This document shows positions 1 through 11,384 of a DNA stretch of 64,000 nt, in pieces. The stretch's first letter is position 1. Each line of letters opens with the position of its first letter. Where the stretch lies: the NCBI GenBank assembly GCA_958450325.1, contig OY288254.1, forward strand, positions 40,377,077 to 40,441,076, in the 5' to 3' direction. Both the position numbers and the translations under genes were made by a program. This stretch comes from Agrostemma githago (taxonomy: Eukaryota; Streptophyta; Magnoliopsida; Caryophyllales; Caryophyllaceae). Below the pieces are notes generated by a model that saw only the letters and a list, made by a program, of their open reading frames with translations, searched no databases and was not told where the DNA came from.

Positions 1-687
1 CTCCGGGAAGGATCCTTTTTCAAAATAATCAATAACCTCATCTACCGCATCAGAAGCATTAATGCATAAATTAGGCACGGTCTCGGAAGAAAGCTCGGTT
101 GGGTGAAAAAGAGAATGACCAATTGAATCACAAATAGGCTCATTAACAATGTTCAAAACCTCAGGTTTTTCCGTCAAAGATTGAATCATTAAATTTTCAG
201 ATATAACAGAATCAACTTCAATGACCGGAGAATGGACTTTCAAAGCAAAAATCAAAGGCTCATCATCATCGTCATCAAATAGGTCAATATCCTCTCTAAC
301 ATGTGCAACGGACGTACTCATAACACAGTCAGCTGATGATGGTGCAGGATCAGCTCTCAAATTTGACTCACGTAGAGTAGCCGTTAATTTTTGCAATATC
401 ACCTTACAGTCCGCCATGAAAGCAATCCACCTCTTCTCTGACTCATCGTTGTTTCGGGCTAAATATTTAAGGAGTTCCCATCGCTCCTCATAAGGCATAT
501 AGTTAAACATCCCATCGCAATTTGCCTCAATATTAGCCCGTGTCTCATCATCCACACCATCATAAATCATATGACACATCTCCCAAATATCAACATGATA
601 GCCACTTTGATAAATAAAAGACTCAAGTCTATCCCAATAAGTATGCAGTGACTCATGATTAAATTGAGGAAAGTAGAAGATAGTCAT
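1..687 (-). CDS. Gag-like protein of family A, copy 1 (partial)
   Basis: This is the 5' part of the family A ORF; its 3' part lies beyond the left edge. It starts at the same MTIFYF start as the complete copies, about 110 bp after the PBS (796-813). The visible part covers the Retrotrans_gag-like segment and the acidic tract. Against the other copies it has a serine codon changed near 450, where the others read GCG on the opposite strand. No disabling change is visible here. See the copy at 3774-5189 for domain details. Confidence 0.7.
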   Translation of the reverse strand, partial: MTIFYFPQFNHESLHTYWDRLESFIYQSGYHVDIWEMCHMIYDGVDDETRANIEANCDGMFNYMPYEERWELLKYLARNNDESEKRWIAFMADCKVILQKLTATLRESNLRADPAPSSADCVMSTSVAHVREDIDLFDDDDDEPLIFALKVHSPVIEVDSVISENLMIQSLTEKPEVLNIVNEPICDSIGHSLFHPTELSSETVPNLCINASDAVDEVIDYFEKGSFPE

Positions 688-795
688 AATGGTGAGACAA
701 ATAAAAAAAAAATTATATACGAAATAAAAATAAATAAATATATACAAAATAATCTAGAACCCAAAACAAATAATAAGCAATAATACAAAACCGTC

Positions 796-813
796 TCCCC
801 GGCAACGGCGCCA
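796..813 (-). other. Primer binding site, tRNA-Asp, array copy 1
   Basis: On the minus strand it reads TGGCGCCGTTGCCGGGGA, complementary to the 3' end of plant tRNA-Asp. It lies 4 nt inside the LTR end at 818. This PBS type is typical of the Athila/Tat group of Ty3/gypsy elements. Confidence 0.9.
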
Positions 814-817
814 AGAT

Positions 818-2371
818 TGACAAGGCTAAAGTCGTATCACCTTAATCAAAATAATCCTAACGAACAACTAACAGGTAGCTAGCAGTAAGTAAGGGTCGAA
901 TCCACAGAGAGACGGGTGAAAATCGCTAATTATCTAATAATCGATTCTAAACTATTTAAATTCCGGTTTGTTTGAATTGTTTTTCTAAACTATTGCAATA
1001 ATGTAAATTAAGAGGTTCTAACAATATTAAAAGGATCTAGGGTCTTACGGTTCACTATGTAATTAAAATGGGTAAATTTAATTAATCATTCAATCAATCA
1101 ATCACAGTTATTTAGGGCAAACACACGGCCTTTCGGATCTTATGTCAACCTCAGGATAGATTCTGACGGGCTCTCGCAACTTACCAGATTATCCTACCCA
1201 CTTACTTGTAAGTCTACCCTTACCAGGCTTTCGATCTTAGGTTCGGGTTCCTAAACATTCGACTAGTTCAACGTCTCAAACTAATCAAACAATAATACAA
1301 GACAAGTAGTAAGGCAATAACATATGAATGATCAATTAAACAAATAATCAAGTTAACATCCCCAATTCAATTAACATAGATCCCCTTCAACCCTAGATAA
1401 ATAAACTAGCTACTCATAATAAACGGTAAAGCAATAAAGGAATTATGCATAATAAAGAACAATATGAAAATAAGAGAATAAAAAAAAGTACCAATTACGA
1501 AGAACTGAAAGATTGAAGATCTAAAAGTATGACTACAAACTAGAAAGATTCGAATTCTAATAAAAAGTCTAATCTAAACTAATGAATATGAAAAGTGTAA
1601 ACTAAACTACTGAATGAGAAAGTGCGAAAAAGTGTTCATTAATCTAACCCTAAGGAGGGTATATATACTAATAAAGAGTCTAACATCTTCTCCTTTCCTA
1701 AATAATAAGAAAAAAATAACAAGCTAAGAATATTACGTAAGATAAGAGTTATGGTAAGTTACGAAGTCTAATAACTGAAAATCCCGCGAAACAGCTTCAA
1801 ACCGATCGGTTTGGGTCTGAACCGAGCGGTTTGGGTTCATCCCGAGCGGTTCGGGTTCCTCTGCACTGCGCGATGAATTTGAAATGCTTGCTGTTTCTTA
1901 GTTACTTATCGGAATTGGACGTGTGATATACCGTTGGAAAGATAAGAGAAAGGGCTTTCCAACGCCATCTGAATCAGCTCAATTGAAGATGTAGAACTCA
2001 AGAAATTCACGTTTGAAGTTGACCCTTGTTTTAGCGATCGTTCTTTCATCTCGATTTGCATTTGTTTGAGCTTTCCAACTTATTTCTTTGTCTTTTCTTA
2101 TTGTTTCTTCACTCACGTCCTTCTCCAAGTATTCACTTAATATCCTCTAACTTTTATCACTTCTTCCTTGTAGATCTCATGGCTCGACTCTCGTCATTGC
2201 CCAAAATATAGCACAATCGCCTTCATTTGTTTCGTTTCCTACAAACGTAAACAAAATACCCGGCATAACAAAGAAGGATGAAAAGCTAGAAAAAAAACTC
2301 CTAGGATACATAAAATGAACCAAAATAAAGGAAAAGTTGGGGTTAAATATGTATAAAAAATGAGTTCATCA
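818..2371 (-). repeat. Family A LTR, array position 1
   Basis: 1554 bp, bounded by TGACAAGG and TTCATCA on the plus strand, next to the PBS on the left and the poly-purine tract (minus strand) on the right. A TATA box (TATATATAC-like, minus strand) is at 1660-1668. A cluster of CG-centred palindromes lies at 1799-1860. The U5 side, near 892-916, has the motif complementary to GTGGATTCGACCC. Diagnostic variants: CTTTCGGATC near 1130, CATTAATC near 1640, CCTACAAACGT near 2240. Confidence 0.9.
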
Positions 2372-3773
2372 AATCCCCCCAAACCAAACCTTTGCTTGTC
2401 CCTAAGCAAAACAATCAACAAAGAGTATGGACAAGACTTAAAACAATGACTTCGAACTAATTATCAACACGAATCCCAACATCGAATACTCCAACAAGCG
2501 AATGACACCTAGGCTAAAGAAACGAATTCATTATCAAAAAGATAAAGAGTAAAAGAATTTCAAAAATCAAGCTCCAATCAATATTCAAATGCCAAACTTT
2601 TAATCTTGCACAACCTTCTATGTCGAGATTCCTTACGGTTTACACTCATCACTCAATAGGGCAATCTATGAGTTTATGTAGAATCGGAAAGACAAAACAC
2701 TCACCTAACTGCGACTTATAAGAACATGCATGCAATCTAACATGATACCAATCTCTACCAACCGTACATACACATTCAATCGAACCAAGACACATGCCGA
2801 GGACTTACATATGGTATAAAGTGAGGCTAATCGGGTAAGAAGGGGCAAAACGATTTGGATATGTTGAGGTAAAAGTCAAGCTAGTACAACCGTAACCAAA
2901 CTAAACTCATTCCATTCTTAACCAACTTCAATCAAAGGAATTACAAGTAGTACCAAGCACCTTATTTTCAAATTTTCATGACCGGCTTCGCACCAACAAC
3001 TATGAAAACAGAGAGATCAATTCTTTTCTCATAGCAAAAACAAATTCCTCTTCTTGTTTCACTTTTTTTTTTTTTTTTTAAACTATCTCCTTTTTTTTCT
3101 TTTCTTTCATTGATATTTTTTCAATTCATTCATCATTTTTTTTTCTTCTCCAAGACATAGTACCAAATTTCACCCGAAAAAAACAATTCCGTCTAATTAA
3201 CCAAACTAGCTTGACTGGGGTAGGCAAATATGGCATGTAGTTAATAAACGGGTCAAAACAGGTCAAATTATGGCTATGTGAAGTTCATGGGAATAAGATA
3301 AAGGAAAGGGAGTGTCTCTTCTACATGTGCTAAAATCACAAACCGAATGCATACAGGTATTTAAGAGACGAATGTCATGCTTATGCAATTTGATGTTACA
3401 TGTCTCATAAGGAGTACTACTCTCAACCTATATGAAACTGATCATAGATGTCATCAGTTTAAGGCTCTAAGTCTCACAATATAAGTAGCTTACTCGACAA
3501 CAGGTCAATTTACTCATTTGGCATTCAAAACATAACCGACGACAAGATCTAAGAAATACTAAACTCAAATAACGGAAAATAGTGTCATTCACAAGAAAGA
3601 GCGAAGGACTAGGGAAAAACATGTGATAAATGCAATGTCCTCATCGCCGACACGACTCTTTACTAAAACACACAAAAAAAACGGAAAAACAAAAAAAAAA
3701 TGTTTTTTTTTTGAAAATTAAAACACACCCAAAAGAAAAATATGCTAAACACAAAATATCCCCCCAAACCAAA
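2372..3773 (-). other. Family A 3' non-coding internal region, copy 2
   Basis: About 1.4 kb between the gag-like ORF and the 3' LTR, with no credible ORF. The PPT (minus strand GGTTTGGGGGGATT) abuts the LTR at 2372-2385. A near copy of this G-run lies at about 3757-3775, right after GAGGACATTG, and another inside the ORF tail at about 3937-3955. A long homopurine stretch on the minus strand occupies about 3065-3152, with a poly-T (plus) run that varies in length between copies. Confidence 0.75.
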
Positions 3774-5189
3774 TTACACAATGTCCTCATTGTGAACCAA
3801 GAGAAATAAAATAGGACAAAAATATAATGGGTAGAGGAAGACAAAAAAACTAAAAAAAAAATAAAAAAATAAAAAATAAAATAAAATAAGAGAGAAAAGA
3901 GAAAGGTAGTACCGACAATATATGCTGCAAATAATTTCCCCCCAAACCAACAACAAACATGGGGGATATGGATAAGCCTCATAACCATCAGTATTAAAAT
4001 CATAGCAGTTCAAGGCTCGCAGGAGTAGATCAAATGTCTGCGCATGTGCTAAACAGAAGCACAAGTAGCACCAAAATATAGTAAAGACATCATATAAAAT
4101 CAATGTCGAAGACCGTCTCAGCTTGTCATACTTCCTTTGAAAACTTTGATAAGTCCTTGACATATAATCCCAGCCGTCAACAAATGGTGGAAAATAATAA
4201 CATAAATTATCGGGTATGTTAGACAACTTAATACCTCTCAAATCAACAACATTATTTTTCACAATTAATTCATGCGAGACCGGAGGAATACCTGTACTAG
4301 CATCGAAGCAAGGAGGAAGTTCAAGTGGATGAGAATGATTTATTACCTCAACGAGTGTATCCACAATCCCATATACCTCAAGATTTTCTGTTTCGAGGGT
4401 TCCTGGATGATTGAGTGCCGCTTCTAAAGCATCTACCTCGGCTTCCCAAGGGTTTGATTCTCCTGAACAATTCTCAAAACACAACAAATCCTCTAAAAAA
4501 TCCTCCGGGAAGGATCCTTTTTCAAAATAATCAATAACCTCATCTACTGCATCAGAAGCATTAATGCATAAATTAGGCACGGTCTCGGAAGAAAGCTCGG
4601 TTGGGTGAAAAAGAGAATGACCAATTGAATCACAAATAGGCTCATTAACAATGCTCAAAACCTCAGGTTTTTCCGTCAAAGATTGAATCATTAAATTTTC
4701 AGATATAACAGAATCAACTTCAATGACCGGAGAATGGACTTTCAAAGCAAAAATCAAAGGCTCATCATCATCGTCATCAAATAGGTCAATATCCTCTCTA
4801 ACATGTGCAACGGACGTACTCATAACACAGTCAGCTGATGATGGTGCAGGATCAGCTCTCAAATTTGACTCACGTAGAGTAGCCGTTAATTTTTGCAATA
4901 TCACCTTACAGTCCGCCATGAAAGCAATCCACCTCTTCTCTGACTCAGCGTTGTTTCGGGCTAAATATTTAAGGAGTTCCCATCGCTCCTCATAAGGCAT
5001 ATAGTTAAACATCCCATCGCAATTTGCCTCAATATTAGCCCGTGTCTCATCATCCACACCATCATAAATCATATGACACATCTCCCAAATATCAACATGA
5101 TAGCCACTTTGATAAATAAAAGACTCAAGTCTATCCCAATAAGTATGCAGTGACTCATGATTAAATTGAGGAAAGTAGAAGATAGTCAT
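3774..5189 (-). CDS. Gag-like protein of family A, copy 2
   Basis: 471 codons from MTIFYF, the first ATG after the PBS. Residues about 5-90 (FNHESLHTYWDRLESF, then a YDGV...TR and YEERWELLKYLARNN pattern) resemble the Retrotrans_gag domain of Athila/Tat elements, which forms virus-like particles in autonomous relatives. An acidic run FDDDDDE lies near residue 137. WEAEVDALEAALN (248-260) and FDLLLRAL (386-393) recur in families B and C. The last 55 or so residues are hydrophobic low-complexity sequence encoded over A-runs and vary by frame between copies, so the functional C-terminus may lie earlier. There is no zinc knuckle, protease, RT or integrase. The frame is open and nearly identical in all copies, which suggests a young array or homogenisation. 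Gag origin is inferred from pattern only. Confidence 0.75.
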   Translation of the reverse strand: MTIFYFPQFNHESLHTYWDRLESFIYQSGYHVDIWEMCHMIYDGVDDETRANIEANCDGMFNYMPYEERWELLKYLARNNAESEKRWIAFMADCKVILQKLTATLRESNLRADPAPSSADCVMSTSVAHVREDIDLFDDDDDEPLIFALKVHSPVIEVDSVISENLMIQSLTEKPEVLSIVNEPICDSIGHSLFHPTELSSETVPNLCINASDAVDEVIDYFEKGSFPEDFLEDLLCFENCSGESNPWEAEVDALEAALNHPGTLETENLEVYGIVDTLVEVINHSHPLELPPCFDASTGIPPVSHELIVKNNVVDLRGIKLSNIPDNLCYYFPPFVDGWDYMSRTYQSFQRKYDKLRRSSTLILYDVFTIFWCYLCFCLAHAQTFDLLLRALNCYDFNTDGYEAYPYPPCLLLVWGEIICSIYCRYYLSLFSLILFYFLFFYFFFSFFVFLYPLYFCPILFLLVHNEDIV

Positions 5190-5296
5190 AATGGTGAGAC
5201 AAATAAAAAAAAATTATATACGAAATAAAAATAAATAAATATATACAAAATAATCTAGAACCCAAAACAAATAATAAGCAATAATACAAAACCGTC

Positions 5297-5314
5297 TCCC
5301 CGGCAACGGCGCCA
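5297..5314 (-). other. Primer binding site, tRNA-Asp, array copy 2
   Basis: Identical to the site at 796-813 and placed the same way 4 nt from the LTR end. Confidence 0.9.
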
Positions 5315-5318
5315 AGAT

Positions 5319-6872
5319 TGACAAGGCTAAAGTCGTATCACCTTAATCAAAATAATCCTAACGAACAACTAACAGGTAGCTAGCAGTAAGTAAGGGTCGA
5401 ATCCACAGAGAGACGGGTGAAAATCGCTAATTATCTAATAATCGATTCTAAACTATTTAAATTCCGGTTTGTTTGAATTGTTTTTCTAAACTATTGCAAT
5501 AATGTAAATTAAGAGGTTCTAACAATATTAAAAGGATCTAGGGTCTTACGGTTCACTATGTAATTAAATTGGGTAAAGTTAATTAATCATTCAATCAATC
5601 AATCACAGTTATTTAGGGCAAAGACACGGCCTTTTTGATCTTATGTCAACCTCAGGATAGATTCTGACGGGCTCTCGCAACTTACCAGATTATCTTACCC
5701 ACTTACTTGTAAGTCTACCCTTACCAGGCTTTCGATCTTAGGTACGGGTTCCTAAACATTCGACTAGTTCAACGTCTCAAACTAATCAAACAATAATACA
5801 AGACAAGTAGTAAGGCAATAACATATGAATGATCAATTAAACAAATAATCAAGTTAACATCCCCAATTCAATTAACATAGATCCCCTTCAACCCTAGATA
5901 AATAAACTAGCTACTCATAATAAACGGTAAAGCAATAAAGGAATTATGCATAATAAAGAACAATATGAAAATAAGAGAATAAAAAAAAGTACCAATTACG
6001 AAGAACTGAAAGATTGAAGATCTAAAAGTATGACTACAAACTAGAAAGATTCGAATTCTAATAAAAAGTCTAATCTAAACTAATGAATATGAAAAGTGTA
6101 AACTAAACTACTGAATGAGAAAGTGCGAAAAAGTGTTCATTAATCTAACCCTAAGGAGGGTATATATACTAATAAAGAGTCTAACATCTTCTCCTTTCCT
6201 AAATAATAAGAAAAAAATAACAAGCTAAGAATATTACGTAAGATAAGAGTTATGGTAAGTTACGAAGTCTAATAACTGAAAATCCCGCGAAACAGCTTCA
6301 AACCGATCGGTTTGGGTCTGAACCGAGCGGTTTGGGTTCATCCCGAGCGGTTCGGGTTCCTCTGCACTGCGCGATGAATTTGAAATGCTTGCTGTTTCTT
6401 AGTTACTTATCGGAATTGGACGTGTGATATACCGTTGGAAAGATAAGAGAAAGGGCTTTCCAACGCCATCTGAATCAGCTCAATTGAAGATGTAGAACTC
6501 AAGAAATTCACGTTTGAAGTTGACCCTTGTTTTAGCGATCGTTCTTTCATCTCGATTTGCATTTGTTTGAGCTTTCCAACTTATTTCTTTGTCTTTTCTT
6601 ATTGTTTCTTCACTCACGTCCTTCTCCAAGTATTCACTTAATATCCTCTAACTTTTATCACTTCTTCCTTGTAGATTTCATGGCTCGACTCTCGTCATTG
6701 CCCAAAATATAGCACAATCGCCTTCATTTGTTTCGTTTCCTACAAACGTAAACAAAATACCCGGCATAACAAAGAAGGATGAAAAGCTAGAAAAAAAACT
6801 CCTAGGATACATAAAATGAACCAAAATAAAGGAAAAGTTGGGGTTAAATATGTATAAAAAATGAGTTCATCA
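5319..6872 (-). repeat. Family A LTR, array position 2
   Basis: 1554 bp, same boundaries as position 1. TATA box at 6161-6168; palindrome cluster at 6300-6361. Its U5 half carries variants shared only with position 3 (CTTTTTGATC near 5635, GGTACGGG near 5741), while its U3 half matches position 1 (CATTAATC, AATAAAGAG, GAAAGATAAG). Confidence 0.9.
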
Positions 6873-8357
6873 AATCCCCCCAAACCAAACCTTTGCTTGT
6901 CCCTAAGCAAAACAATCAACAAAGAGTATGGACAAGACTTAAAACAATGACTTCGAACTAATTATCAACACGAATCCCAACATCGAATACTCCAACAAGC
7001 GAATGACACCTAGGCTAAAGAAACGAATTCATTATCAAAAAGATAAAGAGTAAAAGAATTTCTAAAATCAAGCTCCAATCAATATTCAAATGCCAAACTT
7101 TTAATCTTGCACAACCTTCTATGTCGAGATTCCTTACGGTTTACACTCATCACTCAATAGGGCAATCTATGAGTTTATGTAGAATCGGAAAGACAAAACA
7201 CTCACCTAACTGCGACTTATAAGAACATGCATGCAATCTAACATGATACCAATCTCTACCAACCGTACATACACATTCAATCGAACCAAGACACATGCCG
7301 AGGACTTACATATGGTATAAAGTGAGGCTAATCGGGTAAGAAGGGGCAAAACGATTTGGATATGTTGAGGTAAAAGTCAAGCTAGTACAACCGTAACCAA
7401 ACTAAACTCATTCCATTCTTAACCAACTTCAATCAAAGGAATTACAAGTAGTACCAAGCACCTTATTTTCAAATTTTCATGACCGGCTTCGCACCAACAA
7501 CTATGAAAACAGAGAGATCAATTCTTTTCTCATAGCAAAAACAAATTCCTCTTCTTGTTTCACTTTTTTTTTTTTTTAAACTATCTCCTTTTTTTTCTTT
7601 TCTTTCATTGATATTTTTTCAATTCATTCATCATTTTTTTTTCTTCTCCAAGACATAGTACCAAATTTCACCCGAAAAAAAACAATTCCGTCTAATTAAC
7701 CAAACTAGCTTGACTAAGATAGGCAAATATGGCATGTAGTTAATAAACGGGTCAAAACAGGTCAAATTATGGCTATGTGAAGTTCATGGGAATAAGATAA
7801 AAGAAAGGGAGTGTCTCTTCTACATGTGCTAAAATCACAAACCGAATGCATACAGGTATTTAAGAGACGAATGTCATGCTTATGCAATTTGATGTTACAT
7901 GTCTCATAAGGAGTACTACTCTCAACCTATATGAAACTGATCATAGATGTCATCAGTTTAAGGCTCTAAGTCTCACAATATAAGTAGCTTACTCGACAAC
8001 AGGTCAATTTACTCATTTGGCATTCAAAACATAACCGACGACAAGATCTAAGAAATACTAAACTCAAATAACGGAAAATAGTGTCATTCACAAGAAAGAG
8101 CAAAGAACTAGGGAAAAACATGTGATAAATGCAATGTCCTCATCGCCGACACGACTCTATACTAAAACACACAAAAACACACGAAAAAAACGGAAAAATA
8201 AAAAAAAAATGTTTATTTTTGAAAATTAAAACACACCCAAAAGAAAAATATGCTAAACACAAAATATCCCCCCAAACCAAATTACACAATGTCCTCATTG
8301 TGAACCAAGAGAAATAAAATAGGACAAAAATATAATGGGTAGAGGAAGACAAAAAAA
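6873..8357 (-). other. Family A 3' non-coding internal region, copy 3
   Basis: Same content as 2372-3773: PPT at 6873-6886, a minus-strand homopurine stretch near 7565-7650, and GAGGACATTG plus G-run near 8260-8300. The A-run near 8360 differs by an indel, which ends the adjacent ORF early. Confidence 0.7.
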
Positions 8358-9698
8358 CTAAAAAAAAAAATAAAAAAATAAAAAATAAAATAAAATAAGA
8401 GAGAAAAGAGAAAGGTAGTACCGACAATATATGCTGCAAATCATTTCCCCCCAAACCAACAACAAACATGGGGGATATGGATAAGCCTCATAACCATCAG
8501 TATTAAAATCATAGCAGTTCAAGGCTCGCAGGAGTAGATCAAATGTCTGCGCATGTGCTAAACAGAAGCATAAGTAGCACCAAAATATAGTAAAGACATC
8601 ATATAAAATCAATGTCGAAGACCGTCTCAGCTTGTCATACTTCCTTTGAAAACTTTGATAAGTCCTTGACATATAATCCCAGCCGTCAACAAATGGTGGA
8701 AAATAATAACATAAATTATCGGGTATGTTAGACAACTTAATACCTCTCAAATCAACAACATTATTTTTCACAATTAATTCATGCGAGACCGGAGGAATAC
8801 CTGTACTAGCATCGAAGCAAGGAGGAAGTTCAAGTGGATGAGAATGATTTATTACCTCAACGAGTGTATCCACAATCCCATATACCTCAAGATTTTCTGT
8901 TTCGAGGGTTCCTGGATGATTGAGTGCCGCTTCTAAAGCATCTACCTCGGCTTCCCAAGGGTTTGATTCTCCTGCACAATTCTCAAAACACAACAAATCC
9001 TCTAAAAAATCCTCCGGGAAGGATCCTTTTTCAAAATAATCAATAACCTCATCTACCGCATCAGAAGCATTAATGCATAAATTAGGCACGGTCTCGGAAG
9101 AAAGCTCGGTTGGGTGAAAAAGAGAATGACCAATTGAATCACAAATAGGCTCATTAACAATGCTCAAAACCTCAGGTTTTTCCGTCAAAGATTGAATCAT
9201 TAAATTTTCAGATATAACAGAATCAACTTCAATGACCGGAGAATGGACTTTCAAAGCAAAAATCAAAGGCTCATCATCATCGTCATCAAATAGGTCAATA
9301 TCCTCTCTAACATGTGCAACGGACGTACTCATAACACAGTCAGCTGATGATGGTGCAGGATCAGCTCTCAAATTTGACTCACGTAGAGTAGCCGTTAATT
9401 TTTGCAATATCACCTTACAGTCCGCCATGAAAGCAATCCACCTCTTCTCTGACTCAGCGTTGTTTCGGGCTAAATATTTAAGGAGTTCCCATCGCTCCTC
9501 ATAAGGCATATAGTTAAACATCCCATCGCAATTTGCCTCAATATTAGCCCGTGTCTCATCATCCACACCATCATAAATCATATGACACATCTCCCAAATA
9601 TCAACATGATAGCCACTTTGATAAATAAAAGACTCAAGTCTATCCCAATAAGTATGCAGTGACTCATGATTAAATTGAGGAAAGTAGAAGATAGTCAT
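8358..9698 (-). CDS. Gag-like protein of family A, copy 3 (shorter C-terminus)
   Basis: 446 codons, near-identical to the 471-codon copy through FDLLLRAL. An indel in the A/T-rich low-complexity tail moves the stop about 25 codons earlier. The tail is probably dispensable, so this may not affect function. A methionine replaces the isoleucine of other copies near residue 419. Confidence 0.75.
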   Translation of the reverse strand: MTIFYFPQFNHESLHTYWDRLESFIYQSGYHVDIWEMCHMIYDGVDDETRANIEANCDGMFNYMPYEERWELLKYLARNNAESEKRWIAFMADCKVILQKLTATLRESNLRADPAPSSADCVMSTSVAHVREDIDLFDDDDDEPLIFALKVHSPVIEVDSVISENLMIQSLTEKPEVLSIVNEPICDSIGHSLFHPTELSSETVPNLCINASDAVDEVIDYFEKGSFPEDFLEDLLCFENCAGESNPWEAEVDALEAALNHPGTLETENLEVYGIVDTLVEVINHSHPLELPPCFDASTGIPPVSHELIVKNNVVDLRGIKLSNIPDNLCYYFPPFVDGWDYMSRTYQSFQRKYDKLRRSSTLILYDVFTIFWCYLCFCLAHAQTFDLLLRALNCYDFNTDGYEAYPYPPCLLLVWGEMICSIYCRYYLSLFSLILFYFLFFYFFF

Positions 9699-9805
9699 AA
9701 TGGTGAGACAAATAAAAAAAAATTATATACGAAATAAAAATAAATAAATATATACAAAATAATCTAGAACCCAAAACAAATAATAAGCAATAATACAAAA
9801 CCGTC

Positions 9806-9823
9806 TCCCCGGCAACGGCGCCA
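9806..9823 (-). other. Primer binding site, tRNA-Asp, array copy 3
   Basis: Identical to the site at 796-813, 4 nt from the LTR beginning at 9828. Confidence 0.9.
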
Positions 9824-9827
9824 AGAT

Positions 9828-11384
9828 TGACAAGGCTAAAGTCGTATCACCTTAATCAAAATAATCCTAACGAACAACTAACAGGTAGCTAGCAGTAAGT
9901 AAGGGTCGAATCCACAGAGAGACGGGTGAAAATCGCTAATTATCTAATAATCGATTCTAAACTATTTAAATTCCGGTTTGTTTGAATTGTTTTTCTAAAC
10001 TATTGCAATAATGTAAATTAAGAGGTTCTAACAATATTAAAAGGATCTAGGGTCTTACGGTTCACTATGTAATTAAATTGGGTAAAGTTAATTAATCATT
10101 CAATCAATCAATCACAGTTATTTAGGGCAAAGACACGGCCTTTTTGATCTTATGTCAACCTCAGGATAGATTCTGACGGGCTCTCGCAACTTACCAGATT
10201 ATCTTACCCACTTACTTGTAAGTCTACCCTTACCAGGCTTTCGATCTTAGGTACGGGTTCCTAAACATTCGACTAGTTCAACGTCTCAAACTAATCAAAC
10301 AATAATACAAGACAAGTAGTAAGGCAATAACATATGAATGATCAATTAAACAAATAATCAAGTTAACATCCCCAATTCAATTAACATAGATCCCCTTCAA
10401 CCCTAGATAAATAAATTAGCTACTCATAATAAACGGTAAAGCAATAAAGGAATTATGCATAATAAAGAACAATATGAAAATAAGAGAATAAAAAAAAGTA
10501 CCAATTACGAAGAACTGAAAGATTGAAGATCTAAAAGTATGACTACAAACTAGAAAGATTCGAATTCTAATAAAAAGTCTAATCTAAACTAATGAATATG
10601 AAAAGTGTAAACTAAACTACTGAATGAGAAAGTGCGAAAAAGTGTTCATAAATCTAACCCTAAGGAGGGTATATATACTAATAAGAAGGAGTCTAACATC
10701 TTCTCCTTTCCTAAATAATAAGAAAAAAATAACAAGCTAAGAATATTACGTAAGATAAGAGTTATGGTAAGTTACGAAGTCTAATAACTGAAAATCCCGC
10801 GAAACAGCTTCAAACCGATCGGTTTGGGTCTGAACCGAGCGGTTTGGGTTCATCCCGAGCGGTTCGGGTTCCTCTGCACTGCGCGATGAATTTGAAATGC
10901 TTGCTGTTTCTTAGTTACTTATCGGAATTGGACGTGTGATATACCGTTGGAAAGCTAAGAGAAAGGGATTTCCAACGCCATCTGAATCAGCTCAATTGAA
11001 GATGTAGAACTCAAGAAATTCACGTTTGAAGTTGACCCTTGTTTTAGCGATCGTTCTTTCATCTCGATTTGCATTTGTTTGAGCTTTCCAACTTATTTCT
11101 TTGTCTTTTCTTATTGTTTCTTCACTCACGTCCTTCTCCAAGTATTCACTTAATATCCTCTAACTTTTATCACTTCTTCCTTGTAGATTTCATGGCTCGA
11201 CTCTCGTCATTGCCCAAAATATAGCACAATCGCCTTCATTTGTTTCGTTTCCTACAAACGTAAACAAAATACCCGACATAACAAAGAAGGATGAAAAGCT
11301 AGAAAAAAAATTCCTAGGATACATAAAATGAACCAAAATAAAGGAAAAGTTGGGGTTAAATATGTATAAAAAATGAGTTCATCA
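9828..11384 (-). repeat. Family A LTR, array position 3 (mosaic)
   Basis: 1557 bp. TATA box at 10670-10678; palindromes near 10811-10871. The left part carries variants of position 2 (CTTTTTGATC, GGTACGGG). The right part carries variants of positions 4 and 5 (CATAAATC, AATAAGAAGGAG, GAAAGCTAAG). It therefore looks like a crossover product. Confidence 0.9.

Noticed and set aside
221..493. A 90-codon plus-strand ORF repeated five times (221, 4723, 9232, 13741, 18254)
   Set aside because: It is antisense to the gag-like ORF of family A and is repeated only because the array is repeated.
2239..2421. A 60-81 codon minus-strand ORF in each family A copy
   Set aside because: It crosses the PPT/LTR boundary, is hydrophobic low complexity and has no family resemblance.
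8129..8317. A Lys-rich 62-codon plus-strand ORF in several family A copies
   Set aside because: Encoded by A-runs antisense to the PPT-like region; no support for translation.
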